Positions 36,801-48,469 are shown, counted from the first letter of the stretch. The stretch: 64,000 nt of DNA from Plasmopara viticola (GCA_001695595.3 MBPM02000004.1:2170001-2234000), one strand, 5' to 3'. Notes: a model not told the origin generated them from the letters alone. A program made the numbers and translations.

Positions 36801-37340
36801 AGATTTTAAGCTCGACTACAAAGACATAAAAGCATGAAAAAGTTAAGCTACGCATTCAGAGTGTCAGACGAACGAGTGAAAAAACCGACGCTTTATTTAG
36901 TGATGGCCTTGCTATACCATTTGGATGTTTTCGCAGCTATAATTAGCCTTACGATCATTACAGACATACATTCCCGATAAAAACTTCCAGTGCATTTGAT
37001 AATTACAATGTGCATCATCGAGATAGAAATCATAAGAGGCACTACTTAATCAATAACGAGCGCCTATATTCAGCTACTTCGATCTCGGAGAAATTGCTTT
37101 GGTGATATATATATATATGAGTCATGGGATGCATACCAGTCCTCTCTGACTTCAAATAAACCAAATCGAATAATTGCATCGACGATTCGGAAACCATTAT
37201 CAGAGACAGAAATATTCTTCTTTTAGAATGCACATCATCGCCAGATTGAGGGTAGCTATGGTGATAACGCCGATCTCAACGTCTCAGAGGTTTAGGCGAT
37301 GAAGAAAAGCCTTATCATCAGTGAACGACCTCAGAAAACT

Positions 37341-37404
37341 CGAGCAGAATAATATCTTTAAATGTTTTCTGTCGAGCAGAATAATATCTTTAAATGTTTT
37401 CTGT
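37341..37404. repeat. exact 32-bp tandem duplication
   Basis: The unit starting CGAGCAGAATAATATC and ending TGTTTTCTGT is present at 37341-37372 and again, identical, at 37373-37404 with no spacer. The identity indicates a very recent slip or duplication. Confidence 0.95.
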
Positions 37405-40400
37405 CATCTATGGTGAACTTACCAAATCGTTTTGGTCTATGTTCTGTTTATAGACCGAGGTCGTGATTATAACTTGAAGACTATCCTTTTTACATCGATA
37501 AGACCGTCCAATACAAGTGTCTCAACGCTAAGGTCCGGCAAACAAATGTACTTGCTGCCCAGTTGTCGACAAACGTACGCCGGCGATGTAATTAAGCACT
37601 GAATAGGATTCGGGAAAAAGGTTTCACCACATCTGACTACTTTTTTCATTGGAACGACACTATGCTGACGCCTAGGCAAGCTAGTTTGCGGGCCAAAGGG
37701 TCTTTGATTTTCGCTCGAACCGGATCCTCTCAAAACACGACATTGTAATCAAAGTCGGGCATCTGAATATATTTTGCTTCGGACTGATAAACAGGCTTCT
37801 TAGCAATAAGAGCTGAATGGGCTGTCTTTAGAGCGACTTTCGCTGCTTTTGAGCTAAATACTTCGACAGCCAGCTTGGACGCTACAGATCGTTAAAAAGC
37901 CTCGCTATACGGCTATAATGAAGCTCTGGCATCATGTTGTGTTTTTCGAAGATCTTTGTCATTAAATTCTCAATACTTTGTCGCGTGATATCGTGTGCAG
38001 TCCCTATAATGACCTTGTTTGGGACGTCATATTGATATTAAGACAAGCAATTTTTAAGATATTTCAGACTTGCAAACAAATTTTATGTAAATGAGATTAA
38101 TCTGCCTTTGAATCAATACGTAAACGTAAAATTTGCAATTTCCGGCTCGTCCTAATTTCTAGCTGAGCGAACATTTGCTTTAATAACTTTTTAGCACTAT
38201 CAGGCAAGATGACCTTGGTGCTTGGTGGAATTGTAGCGGAGAATTAAATTCTGAGGCTCTTTTATCAGGGGCTTGCCGGCCTCGCTAATCTTTTCCAAGC
38301 TTTAACACTCAATTAAATATCGGCCGGACAAAAGGTATTTATGTTGAACAACAAGCAACTCAGCCATATATGGTTTAGGGTCTACCGTTAATGACACGGT
38401 AGACACAATGAATTTATATAAAAGAGAGAAAGGGACGATTTCTTGTATTGCGACATCGAGTAACTACGCTCGAGATTAGGTCTTAGCTAAAAAAACGAAT
38501 CCATCGCAAAGAATGGCTTCTAGCAGGATGCATCTGCCCATTACGACCGATTTTTCATATGTGATGATCCACTTTACGTAATACATGACAGAAAGCTAAA
38601 CTCCACTCGTACACGTAAAGCCACGACTTCTTCCTCGACGCCTTTTTGACCACAGACTTTTCATGTCTTTTTTGGAATCATCTTTTTTTTGTAAAGGATG
38701 AAAGATATGTCAAACACTTTTAAGCTGTGTACATTGCCTTACGAAACACTTCTTCATGCCTGGCAATGGTCAATCTCAAACCGCACTCCTCTATACGGTG
38801 AGAAGGTTACTGCTGGTCCTGTGGACATCGATTAAAGAGTCTGTTACATCCTGGAATTTCTCAAAAAATCTCTGAGCTCAGGTGAAACGTACGCTAATTA
38901 TATTGCTTATTTAAGACATCTCGGCCTATTATAGAATACAATCGTGCACCGACAGAGAGGTATCCATTTTTGGAACCTTGACTCTGACCTCTGAGATCTA
39001 AAAGACTTTTAGAAAACTCACTCGCTTCAGCTTCTTCGAGGCTGGATGAATTCTAAACTGGCGATGACTTCGATTAAAAGAACCTGCCATGTCCTGACGA
39101 CTAGTTGAGCTATTTATTACCTCTATGAAAAAGCTCTTTTTGCTAATGAATCTATGAGTCTATTTTGTATCGCATCCCAAATTTTTCTCTAGCGGAGCTA
39201 TGCTAATCGCACTTAATGGTAACTCGCTACCAACTGTTGACCTGTATTATTCATTCTGTGTTGCGAACCTATTTCGATAGTTTGCGGAGCCTTTGTATCA
39301 CAATTGGTGGTGGTTAGTTATTCATCTATGAGATTGTGATATTCACAGTGTCTTGCTGACCTTTGTTACCCGCTTGTAGAATTTTGTTGCCTCTAGCTGT
39401 TGACAATAAATTTCTCACATTTAAATACTGTTTTTAGCGCCTTTGCTGCCAGTACCTGCTCTGCACTACCGGATCATTCGACCTGGAAATATAGCAAGAA
39501 GACTCCAAGTGGCTCAACATGAAGGCTACAATCATTGCAAAGTTGCAGCTTTTCTCTGGCATGATGTGATTGGAAGTATGCAAGAATACTTAACAATTCA
39601 ACATATAAGTGATTATTTTGCCGAAATAGCCGAGAACGGATATCCCGCGCTGGAGACATTAGACTTTACACATTGATTTAGGATTTTTTCTGGTTCGAAC
39701 TCGCCGATTGTAACCAAGACAATCCCTTTAGCCTTTTTCAGCGCATGCAGATAGTAACGGCTTTATCGCTATCCAAGCTACCATGAAACTGTTTATCTCT
39801 GGGATCATTGATGAAAAATTATCTTATAGCTGGATTACGTAAATGAGAAAACAAGATTACGACTTGCGTGTGTAAAGTGCAAAATTCTCTAGATAGATGT
39901 GTGCAAGCTAATACATGCGATGTCCGCTGTACCATGGCTCGCCCTCCGTGCTTGTTTATCAGGTGTTGCAAAGCTTCAATTGTTATTCAAGAAATTTATG
40001 CTGACTGTATGTTATGGAAAGTGATTACGCGGCAAAAATACTGCGGTCAATTACAAATTCGAGCGAGGTCGGCATCAGGTATATAGGTTGGCTTCAGGTC
40101 TTAGAAATTGTCGGAGTTGTAAATAAATTTGATGTCTTTCCAGCAAAAAATCGAATAACTCACATACTTGTCGATGAGTACAAGTCTTTTCTGCAAAAAG
40201 TTATCAAACCTACAGTTTGACAGGTACGACACTTCAGGAGACATTCTTGAGTGCTCCAAGACGTCGAATGCAGACCTAGCATTTTACGCCGTTGCTACTG
40301 ACTCTAAAATAAAGATCTATGCGGGTATATACGAACACCTGATCATGTGTGATCTCGGCCGACTTAGCAACTACCTTTATTAGATTGAAGTAAAAGAGAA

Positions 40401-41008
40401 ACAACATGATCAGAACTGTAGCACCGATCGAAGGTCTTTATTACTCTCACGCACATAATAAATTTATATCTCAAATGCTTGGTGCGCAAGCACCCATGCC
40501 TTGTACTCAAGTCTATGTATTATTGATAGCGACGACGGAACAGGCGGTTCAGATCATTTTTTTGTAATCGAGTACTGCCGTATGCAGACTTATTCCTTTA
40601 TAATTTCGCGGATCTGTTCTATATGACCCCGAATGGTTGTGGGTCCGCTGACTCGAGCTCCGTTTTAATGCACTAAAGCGCTTGCCGAGCAGTATAACAA
40701 GCGCTTCTTTGGCTACAGCACATGACACTATATTGTTACGAAATAGCCTTTGAAGTGTTACTGACAGCCATTGGAAGAGAAGAGACCTACTAGGGAAGGC
40801 CCTAAGGCATCTTGATTGATGTATAAAAAGAGAGTACTACACACGAGTCAGTTTTAGTTCGACTCGTAAATTGAAATGTTCAGGACGCTTTTTTAAAATT
40901 AAAAAGAATCTAGCAACAGACGTCATTCATCGTTAATTTCTGCATCTAGTTGTTGATACATCGAAAGGGGTAACGCTTTGAATTTTAAATGTAGTCTTTA
41001 AATTGATA

Positions 41009-41031
41009 GATTCGAAACCTGGCTTCGAATC
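41009..41031. repeat. 8-bp perfect inverted repeat
   Basis: GATTCGAA (41009-41016) and TTCGAATC (41024-41031) with a 7-base loop. It resembles a tRNA T-arm sequence only superficially: no acceptor, D or anticodon arm is seen around it. Confidence 0.7.
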
Positions 41032-41343
41032 ATAATAAAATTGACATTTCTCGATCCTGACATGGAAAAATATGACTTTATTGTAGGTGCTTTAATAAAA
41101 TAGGAGTTCTGAGTCAATTGGCAGGGCAATGCCATATACAAATCCGTGCAATAAAGTTTTCATAAGTACGATCCCTCCCTACTGACATCTTCACGACGAT
41201 ACGTGTTCTGCGGGAGTGCCCTGGCACATCATCCGCTCGTTGGGAGGAAAGAGCTCGTATTGATACTTGCAACTATAAACTTTGGCTGGCGTAATCGGGA
41301 CATTTTAACTAAGTAGCATTTGTGGCCCAAGTAAATCGATGAA

Positions 41344-41634
41344 ATGACGAGTATCCTCATAGTTGCTTTCGTATTGATGTATGGTGAACAATGCTGCAAA
41401 TTGTCGATGAGGCTTTTAGATGATCACAAACTATATCGAGTAGTGTCGAACGTTCAGATGGCAATGGTCAGATACTCGAATTCTGGTCCTGCCAAGTATG
41501 ACTTGGTCATTGCGACACCACCAGTTTTACTAGCCAGGTTAGTGTGTTTTGTGCGTACTGCGTCACGCAAGGCGCTCTTGTTGTCACTGACGCAACAGCA
41601 ACAGCGTAAACTTTCTCTTCTCGCTCACGCATAG
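41344..41634 (+). pseudogene. possible DEAD-box RNA helicase fragment
   Basis: A 96-codon frame includes MRLLDDHKLYRVVSNVQ and GPAKYDLVIATPPVLLARLV. The latter resembles the '..YD.LIATP.RL...L' Ib-region motif of DEAD-box helicases (DDX52/Rok1-like), at a plausible distance after a residue run like that between motifs Ia and Ib. Motif I (GxGKT) upstream and DEAD downstream are absent, so at best it is a small gene fragment. Confidence 0.3.
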
Positions 41635-42832
41635 TACGTCATGCGTAGCCTTCATGTTGTTACGAACTTTGTTATGGACAAACCATCTTTCCAAAATAAT
41701 AATCAAGTTCTTTGTTGCCTGGTCAGGCTTATGTGTACTTGTACCTAAGCAAGCGGGATTGAAGACTGAAACTGCGATGAGAGCCCAGCCGTAACTTTTC
41801 TGTAATAAAAGAAGAATTCTTCTCTGATAGCTAGACTATATATGCATATCGCAAAACAAGAGTTTATTAAAGGCATATCCTCAACAGCTACTATATATTT
41901 GGTCCCTTTGCTGGGACGAGGTCACGCACACGAATTCAGGCACAAATTCTTATGCACAGATACCTAATATAGCATCTAGCAAACAGTCAAGCAAGCAATC
42001 AGCCAGCGAGTGGTCTAGCCCACACTTCACACAAGCAATTAGCAAAATTTCGAGCAAGCAGCTCGATGTAGCATCCTATAGTGTACTTGAGCCAGCAACC
42101 TACGACTGATTGTATGAGTTGTTCGAAAACGGCCGAGACGTTAAAAACGTGAGGAGATTGCTTGCGTAAAAGAAGATGAACCTCCGAATGCAAAGCCTTT
42201 ACGCGGATTCTCTGGTGAGGCAAATGATAAGGCTACATAACATCTTCTATGGTACCTGACCACACATGTATTGGGCCGCCAATCCTTTGAGATAATAGCT
42301 AGAATCTTTTCATAGGGAGTTTTAAAAGAATGGTGGCAGCTAATTTACAGGAGGCACCTTTTTTAATATTTATAACAGATTGAATGTGTATGGTATTTTG
42401 CCCAAAATTACAGATTTTTTTAGCATAAAGACAAACTGGATTCTATTGAACACGTGAAGATCCGTAAAACCGAGGATAGTGTACGGTCGTCCTCTGAATG
42501 ATTGTAATTCTCCTGCTCTGCAAAGGCCGTCACCCCTGGTTAAATTTGTAGACAATCCTACTTACATTCGGGGAAATTAATTATTTGAATCTTGCAAAGG
42601 ATGGGGGGTTTAACGGCTCCAATAGCAAAACATACCCCTTGTCAAGCTATATTGAGAAGAATGGCCCAATGAAAAGAAAACAGTCTTTTTGCATCCATCG
42701 TACTTTTCATAGTCAATTACAGCCAAACTTTGCGCCGTGATGAAATCAGTGTGATCAAAAGAATGATTCACACAACAAAATTCCAGCTCGTTCATTGCGA
42801 AACAATTCAAGTCTGACTCACGGAAGCCACCG
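41635..42832. other. gene-free decayed DNA
   Basis: No recognisable coding content. A patch at 41975-42070 is rich in AGCAA/AGCAAGCA-like words, suggesting old microsatellite-like expansion. Confidence 0.35.
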
Positions 42833-43033
42833 CTAGATGTACAACGATTGCGACTGTACCATCACAGCTCCATTTGGGCTCATACGACGATTATGATCAA
42901 ATCCACCGCATGTACGAAAAATGTTTTTTTTGGGGGGGTTCTTTAGAGGCACCTTGAAATTCTTTTCGTCATTTTTTCTTTGGTCGCCCTCTTTTCCTTG
43001 TAAAACTTGACGCAAAACACAATATTTCGACAA
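42833..43033 (-). pseudogene. MULE transposase C-terminal tail relic
   Basis: One minus-strand frame gives KRGRPKKK followed by a stop and RKEFQ. The neighbouring frame gives PLKNPPKKN and TCGGFDHNRRM. MULE/FAR1-type transposases commonly end with an AT-hook-like (K)RGRPxKK stretch followed by a basic Pro-rich linker and a 'C..CG..GHNRRTC' knuckle. Here the pieces occur in that order with one frame change and lost cysteines. The assignment rests on these short motifs only. The relic lies ~360 bp upstream of VPS45. Confidence 0.45.
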
Positions 43034-43391
43034 GATCCAGTCGAATATTTAGTGGTGTAAAATCTGGCGTTGTATGTCAGCGCGGATGTATTTTCTTTCC
43101 ATGTTGAGTTAAGTACTTCGTTTAATATTAGATATTTTGTCAGCTCTACACTGTGGCAATCACGATTACTTTGATTAGGTATACATTAAATGGATGGGTA
43201 TATTTTTCCAATTTTTAAAGAAGAGGCATTAATATGGATTAGTCTTTACACTTACTCTTTCTTTTATTAGCGATGTGTTCATTTTGTTTTTAAAACTGCG
43301 TTTGAACTATTACTTAAGCCAGTGATATAGCCGAAACAGGATCTATTTTTGTGAGCTTTTAGTCCGCGCGTGGAAAAGTCCGACCTCGGCG
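43034..43391 (+). promoter_or_regulatory. VPS45 upstream region
   Basis: An AT-rich 5' flank. GTGTTCATTTTGTTTTT at about 43276-43292, roughly 110 bp before the ATG, partly fits the oomycete initiator core (TCATTYYNCAWTTT) but lacks its CA, so a start site is only suggested. No upstream gene shares this promoter. Confidence 0.25.
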
Positions 43392-45263
43392 ATGGACGCG
43401 ATCAACGGCGTAAAGATTTATCTGGAGAAAATCATTTCCGACCCGCAACTGGAGGGGATGAAGGCACTGCTACTTGATGCCGATACTAAGAGCGTCATCA
43501 GTATGGTCATGTATCAGTCGCATATTCTTCAGCGCGAAGTTTTTCTCGTGGAGCAGCTGGACGCAGCGCACGAGCCCATGTTGCATCTCAAGGCCGCTGT
43601 TTTTGTGCGGCCTACAGCACGTAACGTGGAGCTATTACGACAAGAGCTGAAGGCACCCAAATATGGAAGCTATCATCTTTTCTTTTCTAACATTTTACCG
43701 GTCGAGTCGCTTGAGAAAATTGCGGAGGCCGACGATAAGGAAGTCGTGGTGCAGATCCAAGAGTATTACGCCGATTATCTAGCGGTCAATGACTCTCTTT
43801 TCGAATTTGGTCTTCATAACACCATTCAACTTAGTGCCAAAATGCCGATGGCTTTACCCGGAGGAAATTTGTTATCTACTGCGACGGCGGGAGTTCTTAC
43901 CACAGACCCGATAGATAAGGCCAATATGACGCCACCGCAGCTTTTTCAGCGAAGTGTCGAAGGGCTGCTATCCGTTCTACTTTCAATGAAAAAAAAACCG
44001 ACAATACGTTATGCTAAAGGATCAGAAGTGGCCGAGAAATTAGCACGTGAGGTGTCGGCGAGGATGCAGCTCGAACAGGATGGATTGTTTGATTTTAGAC
44101 GACCGGAGGTTACACCGCTCGTTTATGTGCTCGACCGCAAGGACGATCCCGTGACGCCATTGTTGACCCAGTGGTGCTACCAAGCTATGGTGCATGAACT
44201 GCTCGGGCTGCACGAAAATCGTGTGAACCTTCGCGATGCACCGAATGTGCGAAAAGATATGTCGGAGCTTGTGTTATCAACGACTTCAGACGAATTCTTT
44301 GCACAGCATGTCCACGCGAACTTCGGTGATCTTGGCATGGCAGTTAAGCAGCTTGTGGACAAGTATCAATCGCAAACTCAGACTAATGAAAATATTCAGT
44401 CAATTGATGACATGCAGCGATTTTTGGAGAACTACCCAGCTTTCAGATCACAGTCAGTTACCGTCTCAAAGCACGTGACTTTAATGGGTGAATTGGCACG
44501 CCGTGTCGAAGTGGATGGGCTTATGGATGTAAGCCAACTGGAGCAAGAGCTCGCATGTGGAGACGATCACAATGCGCATTTTCGTGACGTGGTGGTAAAG
44601 CTCAAAGATGCGCAAGTTAAACCATTGAACAAATTGCGCTTAGCAATTTTGTATGCTTTGCGATATGAAACGCATAGCTCCGTGCAACTAAAGACAGTCA
44701 AAGAACTGCTGGCTGCTCCTTATGGAGGCGGATTGTCTTCTAATTGCGTGGCATTAATTGACGTCTTTATCAAGTATGGAGGCCAAAAGGCCCGTCAGGG
44801 TGATTTATATGGCGACCGTGCTGGCCTGAAGAAATTTATGCGTGCTGTTACTCAGGGTGTACAAGGTGTTCCGAATGTGTATGCACAGCACGTGCCACCT
44901 TTAGCCAAGAAGCTAGAACTCATTTTGAAAGGCCAGCTGCTGGATCAAGAGTTTGGCGTTGTCAATGGAGGCGCAAGCTCAGGAGCGTCGACTGATCTTA
45001 GCGGTAATAACGGATTTAAACGAGTACGTAATGTCATTATGTTCGTGTGTGGTGGTGTCACGTTTGAGGAAGCTATGAAGGTGGCTGAGCTAAATCAAAA
45101 AGCAGCTTCGTCGAATTCCGGCCAACGCGTTCTGCTAGGCGGATCGTGCATTCAGAACTCGACAAGCTTTCTCGAGGAGGTAGCTGCAGCGTACAACTTG
45201 ACACCTCTCTTTGCACACGGCAGTGGGAAGACCCATTTGAATCATGATGGAAAGGAATTGTAA
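43392..45263 (+). CDS. VPS45: vacuolar protein sorting 45 (Sec1/Munc18 family)
   Basis: An intact, intron-free frame of 623 codons, slightly longer than the ~570-580 residues usual for the family. SM-family hallmarks are visible along the whole length: MKALLLDADTKSVISMV (residues 23-39), then HLKAAVFVRPTARNVELL, SYHLFFSNILP and LVYVLDRKDDPVTPLLTQW. The VHELLG segment follows, with the C-terminal VIMFVCGGVTFEEA (near 551-564) and GSCIQNSTSFLEE. SM proteins clamp SNAREs; Vps45 works with Tlg2/syntaxin-16-type SNAREs in Golgi-to-endosome fusion. An Asn/Ser-rich loop (VNGGASSGAS) precedes the last beta-strands. The 3' end has been duplicated immediately downstream as a decayed copy. Confidence 0.95.
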   Translation: MDAINGVKIYLEKIISDPQLEGMKALLLDADTKSVISMVMYQSHILQREVFLVEQLDAAHEPMLHLKAAVFVRPTARNVELLRQELKAPKYGSYHLFFSNILPVESLEKIAEADDKEVVVQIQEYYADYLAVNDSLFEFGLHNTIQLSAKMPMALPGGNLLSTATAGVLTTDPIDKANMTPPQLFQRSVEGLLSVLLSMKKKPTIRYAKGSEVAEKLAREVSARMQLEQDGLFDFRRPEVTPLVYVLDRKDDPVTPLLTQWCYQAMVHELLGLHENRVNLRDAPNVRKDMSELVLSTTSDEFFAQHVHANFGDLGMAVKQLVDKYQSQTQTNENIQSIDDMQRFLENYPAFRSQSVTVSKHVTLMGELARRVEVDGLMDVSQLEQELACGDDHNAHFRDVVVKLKDAQVKPLNKLRLAILYALRYETHSSVQLKTVKELLAAPYGGGLSSNCVALIDVFIKYGGQKARQGDLYGDRAGLKKFMRAVTQGVQGVPNVYAQHVPPLAKKLELILKGQLLDQEFGVVNGGASSGASTDLSGNNGFKRVRNVIMFVCGGVTFEEAMKVAELNQKAASSNSGQRVLLGGSCIQNSTSFLEEVAAAYNLTPLFAHGSGKTHLNHDGKEL

Positions 45264-45384
45264 GGGATGATGGCAGCTGCATCAAAAGATTGGCGACAGA
45301 ATAAGTCATAAATTACTTACCTTGAGAGTACGAGAAAAAAATGTGATTTTTATTAGATACTTTTAGCGGCGCGCGTCTTCGTCT

Positions 45385-45735
45385 CATCTAGATGAAGAGT
45401 TTGACTTTATTAGTAAAGGTGCAAGATCAGGAGCGTTGACTAGTTTCAACGAGAAAATGTTTCTGTAAGGTAAAAACGCTCGTGTGTGGTGGTTTTACGT
45501 TTGAGGACGCTATGAAGGTGGCCGAGTCGAGTCAAAAGTCTCGTCGAAATAAGCTTAGCGCGTTCTGCTAGGGGATTGTGTACCCAGAACTCGACAAGCG
45601 TTCTCGAGGAGGTAGCTGCGGCGTACAATTTGGGTCCTCTCCATTCACAAGGATGTGGGAAGACTCATTGGAAAACGACGGAAAAAAATTACAAGACTTG
45701 TAGCAAAAAGATCGGCGACAAAGTAAGAGAACATT
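45385..45735 (+). pseudogene. decayed tandem copy of the VPS45 3' end
   Basis: Starting CTAGATGAAGAGTTTG, this stretch aligns with 44938-45305 (last ~107 codons plus about 40 bp past the stop) at an offset of about 447 bp. Shared runs include GTGTGTGGTGG, ACGTTTGAGGA, GCTATGAAGGTGGC, CAGAACTCGACAAGC and TCTCGAGGAGGTAGCTGC. It reads VCGGFTFEDAMKVAES in one frame, then hits stops and shifts. Copying of the 3' flank argues for DNA-level tandem duplication rather than retroposition. Confidence 0.9.
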
Positions 45736-45777
45736 GTGATACCTCTTAGGGGCACTAACATTACCCTACATTATTTC

Positions 45778-46368
45778 TTAAGAAAAAGTAATTCGCTCGT
45801 AGGTTGTTTGGTCATCGTCTATTCTAGTTCCATAGAGATCCACGTATAGCACCTTCGGGATGAAAGCAACAATGTCAGCAGTTTTCACGTAAATTTTACA
45901 GAGACGCGACGGGGCACCATTGATTGCAGTTTGCAAAATTACCTGTCCTTTAGCATCAACGAAAAGAAGGGCAGGACGATTAGGCAGCGCATTCAATGTC
46001 ACGGAATAAAAAGTACCGAGGGCTTCAGCTAATTTAACAGCCTTGTGGGTGTAGACCCAAGCCAGTCTACGTTCGACCATACCAATCGGGTTCGTACTAG
46101 GGTTGGCGGTCCAGCCAAAACTCCGCCAATTGATGTCCAAGGGCCATTTAGCGTCCAGCACGCGGCGTTCCTTGTCGAAGAAATTGGCCGAGTACACAAC
46201 AAGTTGAGCGTTTTTGCTGCGTTCTAAAATGATAACTCGGTCTTGGTCCACTGGGAGGTAGGTCGGCCAAAGTGGAGATTGCGGATGAGCAGACTTTGTC
46301 GTGCATTGATAATCATTGTCAGGAAATTCTTTGGTAAAGTATCGCTTTTCGCGGTCCTTTCCAAGCAT
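45778..46368 (-). CDS. DUF4833-like conserved hypothetical protein
   Basis: An intact frame of 196 codons starting at the ATG 46366-46368. Residues ~43-160 read ILERSKNAQLVVYSANF, then WPLDINW, VERRLAWVY, FYSVTLNALPNRPALLFV and LQTAINGAPSRL. This fits the DUF4833 pattern of '..i.rS.N.N.v.Y.a.......P..vyW' and a downstream '.L...E...AYG' block with a C-terminal beta-rich part. There is no clear signal peptide or membrane segment. The biochemical role of the family is unknown to me. Codon usage and lack of stops match the neighbouring VPS45, so it is probably a real gene. Its stop lies ~40 bp from the decayed VPS45 copy. Confidence 0.7.
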   Translation of the reverse strand: MLGKDREKRYFTKEFPDNDYQCTTKSAHPQSPLWPTYLPVDQDRVIILERSKNAQLVVYSANFFDKERRVLDAKWPLDINWRSFGWTANPSTNPIGMVERRLAWVYTHKAVKLAEALGTFYSVTLNALPNRPALLFVDAKGQVILQTAINGAPSRLCKIYVKTADIVAFIPKVLYVDLYGTRIDDDQTTYERITFS

Positions 46369-46578
46369 ACTGCTTAATTGGGAATTGCTTCACGGGCTCA
46401 ATTATTTCATGTAGCAATTATAGAACGTCAGGCTAGTGCAAATGAAAAGAATTTATATAGAATGCACGGCAAGAAGGTTTTGACTTCTTTAGACTGAAGA
46501 AATGGATTATTCACGTAACGGATGCTTCAAAATCTGTTTCTTTTTTACGCATAATTCATATTACCTATAATTTATATA

Positions 46579-46623
46579 GGGAGCGCCTATAGCTACACCC
46601 CCCCTGCCTAGAGCTACACCCCC
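46579..46623 (+). repeat. left terminal inverted repeat of the MULE-like element
   Basis: 45 bp beginning GGGAGCGCC. It contains AGCTACACCCCC twice. Pairs with 48604-48648. Confidence 0.85.
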
Positions 46624-46705
46624 GTATTTATGCTGAGCAATCAAAGTACAGCCTCATATCTTCAGCCAGTTATGCAACAATTGGGTTGCTGATGGATATG
46701 GGCAG

Positions 46706-47996
46706 GTGGACCGCATGTACGTGTTTGATGGCCATTGTGGTGTGAATGTGGAGTCTCGCTCGAACGTACGCATTATTACTGAGCTAGCGTGGCAACACCA
46801 CTTTGTCACGAACATGTTTATCCGCTCCAAGTTTGCTCGTGTAGCCAAGAATTTCGAGGCTGACTTTACGCTTATTAATGCGTGCAACATTGTCGATGAA
46901 GATTGGTAGGAAGGACTTCATTCGGAAGTATTTGTGCTTTTTAAAATAAAAAAACACTTGGGCATTATTGGCGGCACGTTTTACAGTGGCGAAATGAAGA
47001 AGGCGATCTTTAGTATGATAATTTACTATTTGCCTTTGATTGATGTGATGACCGTGCAGGCTTCAGCCAACTTTGGCGGGTTAGGACACACAGCTCTCTT
47101 TTTTGGGCTCTCTGGCACGGGCAAGACGACGCTATCGGCTGATTTGAAGCGCGAGCTCATTGGTGACGACGAACTCGGCTGGGATGACGAGTATATATAT
47201 AATTTTGAAGGCGGCTGCTATGTCTGGACGATTAATTTGAGTAAAGAGACGAAGTCCGAATCTTTAATGCGAATTGCCCGGATGCCTTGCTTGAAAATAT
47301 GTGGATTGACGCTAATAATGAACCCGACTATTACAACTCAAGAAAGACGGAATATGGTCGCGTATCGTATCCAATTTCCCACCTTCTCCGCCATCAGCCT
47401 CAATCTCGTGACATTCATCCGAGTGTCATCAATTTTTTCATGGCGATATGTACGGCGTGCTTCTTCCTGTATCAAAGTTGTCAACAGGTCAGGCGCGGTT
47501 CCATTCCTTGTCGGATTACTCTGCCTATGTGGCGGGTTCGGAACGCGGCATTACGGAGCCACAAGCGACGTTCTCGACGGGCTTTGGATCTGCGTTTATG
47601 ACGCTGCACCCAATTAAGTATGCAACTCTATTCGATTTGAATCTAGAGGGACGCAATACGAACGTGTATATGATTAATACGGGCTGGACTGGTGGCGTGT
47701 ATGGGGTGGGGAAATGCATAGAGCTGCAGTACACGCGTAAGTGTGTTGATGCAGTGCTTGACGGCAGTATCAAGAAGGGCAGCGTTTGTTAAAGATCTTG
47801 TGTTTGGCTTAAAAATTCCCACATTCGTGGAAGGCGTGCCATCTGAGATGTTAAATCCAAGAGACGCGTGAACGGACAAGGGTGCGTTCAGCGATATTGC
47901 TCAAAATTTGGCTGCCTCGTTTAAACAAAACTACAGGCAGTTTATTCTGCCAGGCAAGGACGTATCATGTTACGGCCCGGTGATGTGTTAGTTGCA
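46706..47996 (+). pseudogene. ATP-dependent phosphoenolpyruvate carboxykinase, truncated and frameshifted
   Basis: The sequence matches ATP-type PEPCK (oxaloacetate + ATP to PEP, gluconeogenesis): DRMYVFDGHCGVN, VRIITELAWQHHFVTNMFI, then [18 protein letters not shown]. The P-loop GLSGTGKTT (47105-47131), GDDELGWDD and FEGGCY follow, then [41 protein letters not shown] and, at the end, EGVPSEMLNPRD. Breaks: an in-frame TAG at 46907-46909, frameshifts near 47255-47262, 47360-47450 and 47780, and a stop after NPRDA. Roughly the first 100 residues (N-terminal domain) are missing. The P-loop and kinase-2 residues survive, but the gene cannot give a working enzyme. Confidence 0.92.
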
Positions 47997-48005
47997 TGCA
48001 TAATT

Positions 48006-48469
48006 TTAATATGAAAGAATTGATACCAAGATTGGTACCCTTTGTCTTGCGTTGCCGATATCCTTCCTGAGTACAAGACAGGCAGGATCCCTTTGACGAA
48101 GTGCGGCAAGGATAGTACGAAAGGGTGCGCCAGCTTTGGTCCGATTGACTACATAGGCTGCGGGGTCAGAGGCGGCCTCATGTCCAGAATGCTCGCCACA
48201 CATCAACTTCATGTCCCATAAGTAGTTACCAGATTGCTGCAAGACGCGTTTCACAATAGCCGGTCATTGACAGCTTGTTTTTACGTAGATGTGTTCCGTA
48301 TGTTATTACCCTTTTTCTTGTTACAATTACTGTGAACACATCCGAGCTAATCCTTCCTTGATTCACCTGTTTTGCTCTTTTTGGTACGATTGAGTCTCAC
48401 AACAAAGCCGTTCAATTTGGCAAAAGCCTTTTCAAAAGTAGGAAAAGTGGCATTTTCGAGGTTCGACAT
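48006..48469 (-). pseudogene. MULE transposase N-terminal (FAR1-like DNA-binding) fragment
   Basis: From the ATG at 48469 the minus strand reads ATFPTFEKAFAKLNGFVV then LNRTKKSKTGESRKD, fitting the FAR1-type start 'F.T...A...L..FA' followed by a basic 'R.KKSK' stretch. After a stop, LGCVHSNCNKKK gives the zinc-site cysteine area. In a shifted frame (48254-48006) YLWDMKLMCGEHSGHEAASD fits the '..W.L.......HNHE.S.D' end of the domain. ILAALRQRDPACLVLRKDI then resembles the '...I...LR......L...DI.N' linker before the DDE domain, which is absent. Confidence 0.65.

Larger units (their letters stand above)
36801..41343. other. gene-free decayed DNA
   Basis: Contains one exact 32-bp tandem duplication and one 8-bp perfect hairpin (both listed). 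Open frames 37467-37733 (minus) and 39443-39676, 39868-40086 and 40168-40383 (plus) carry no recognisable domain. A short (AT)n run lies near 37105-37120. Confidence 0.4.

Noticed and set aside
41009..41031. Possible tRNA T-arm (GATTCGAA..TTCGAATC)
   Set aside because: No acceptor, D or anticodon stems can be built around it.
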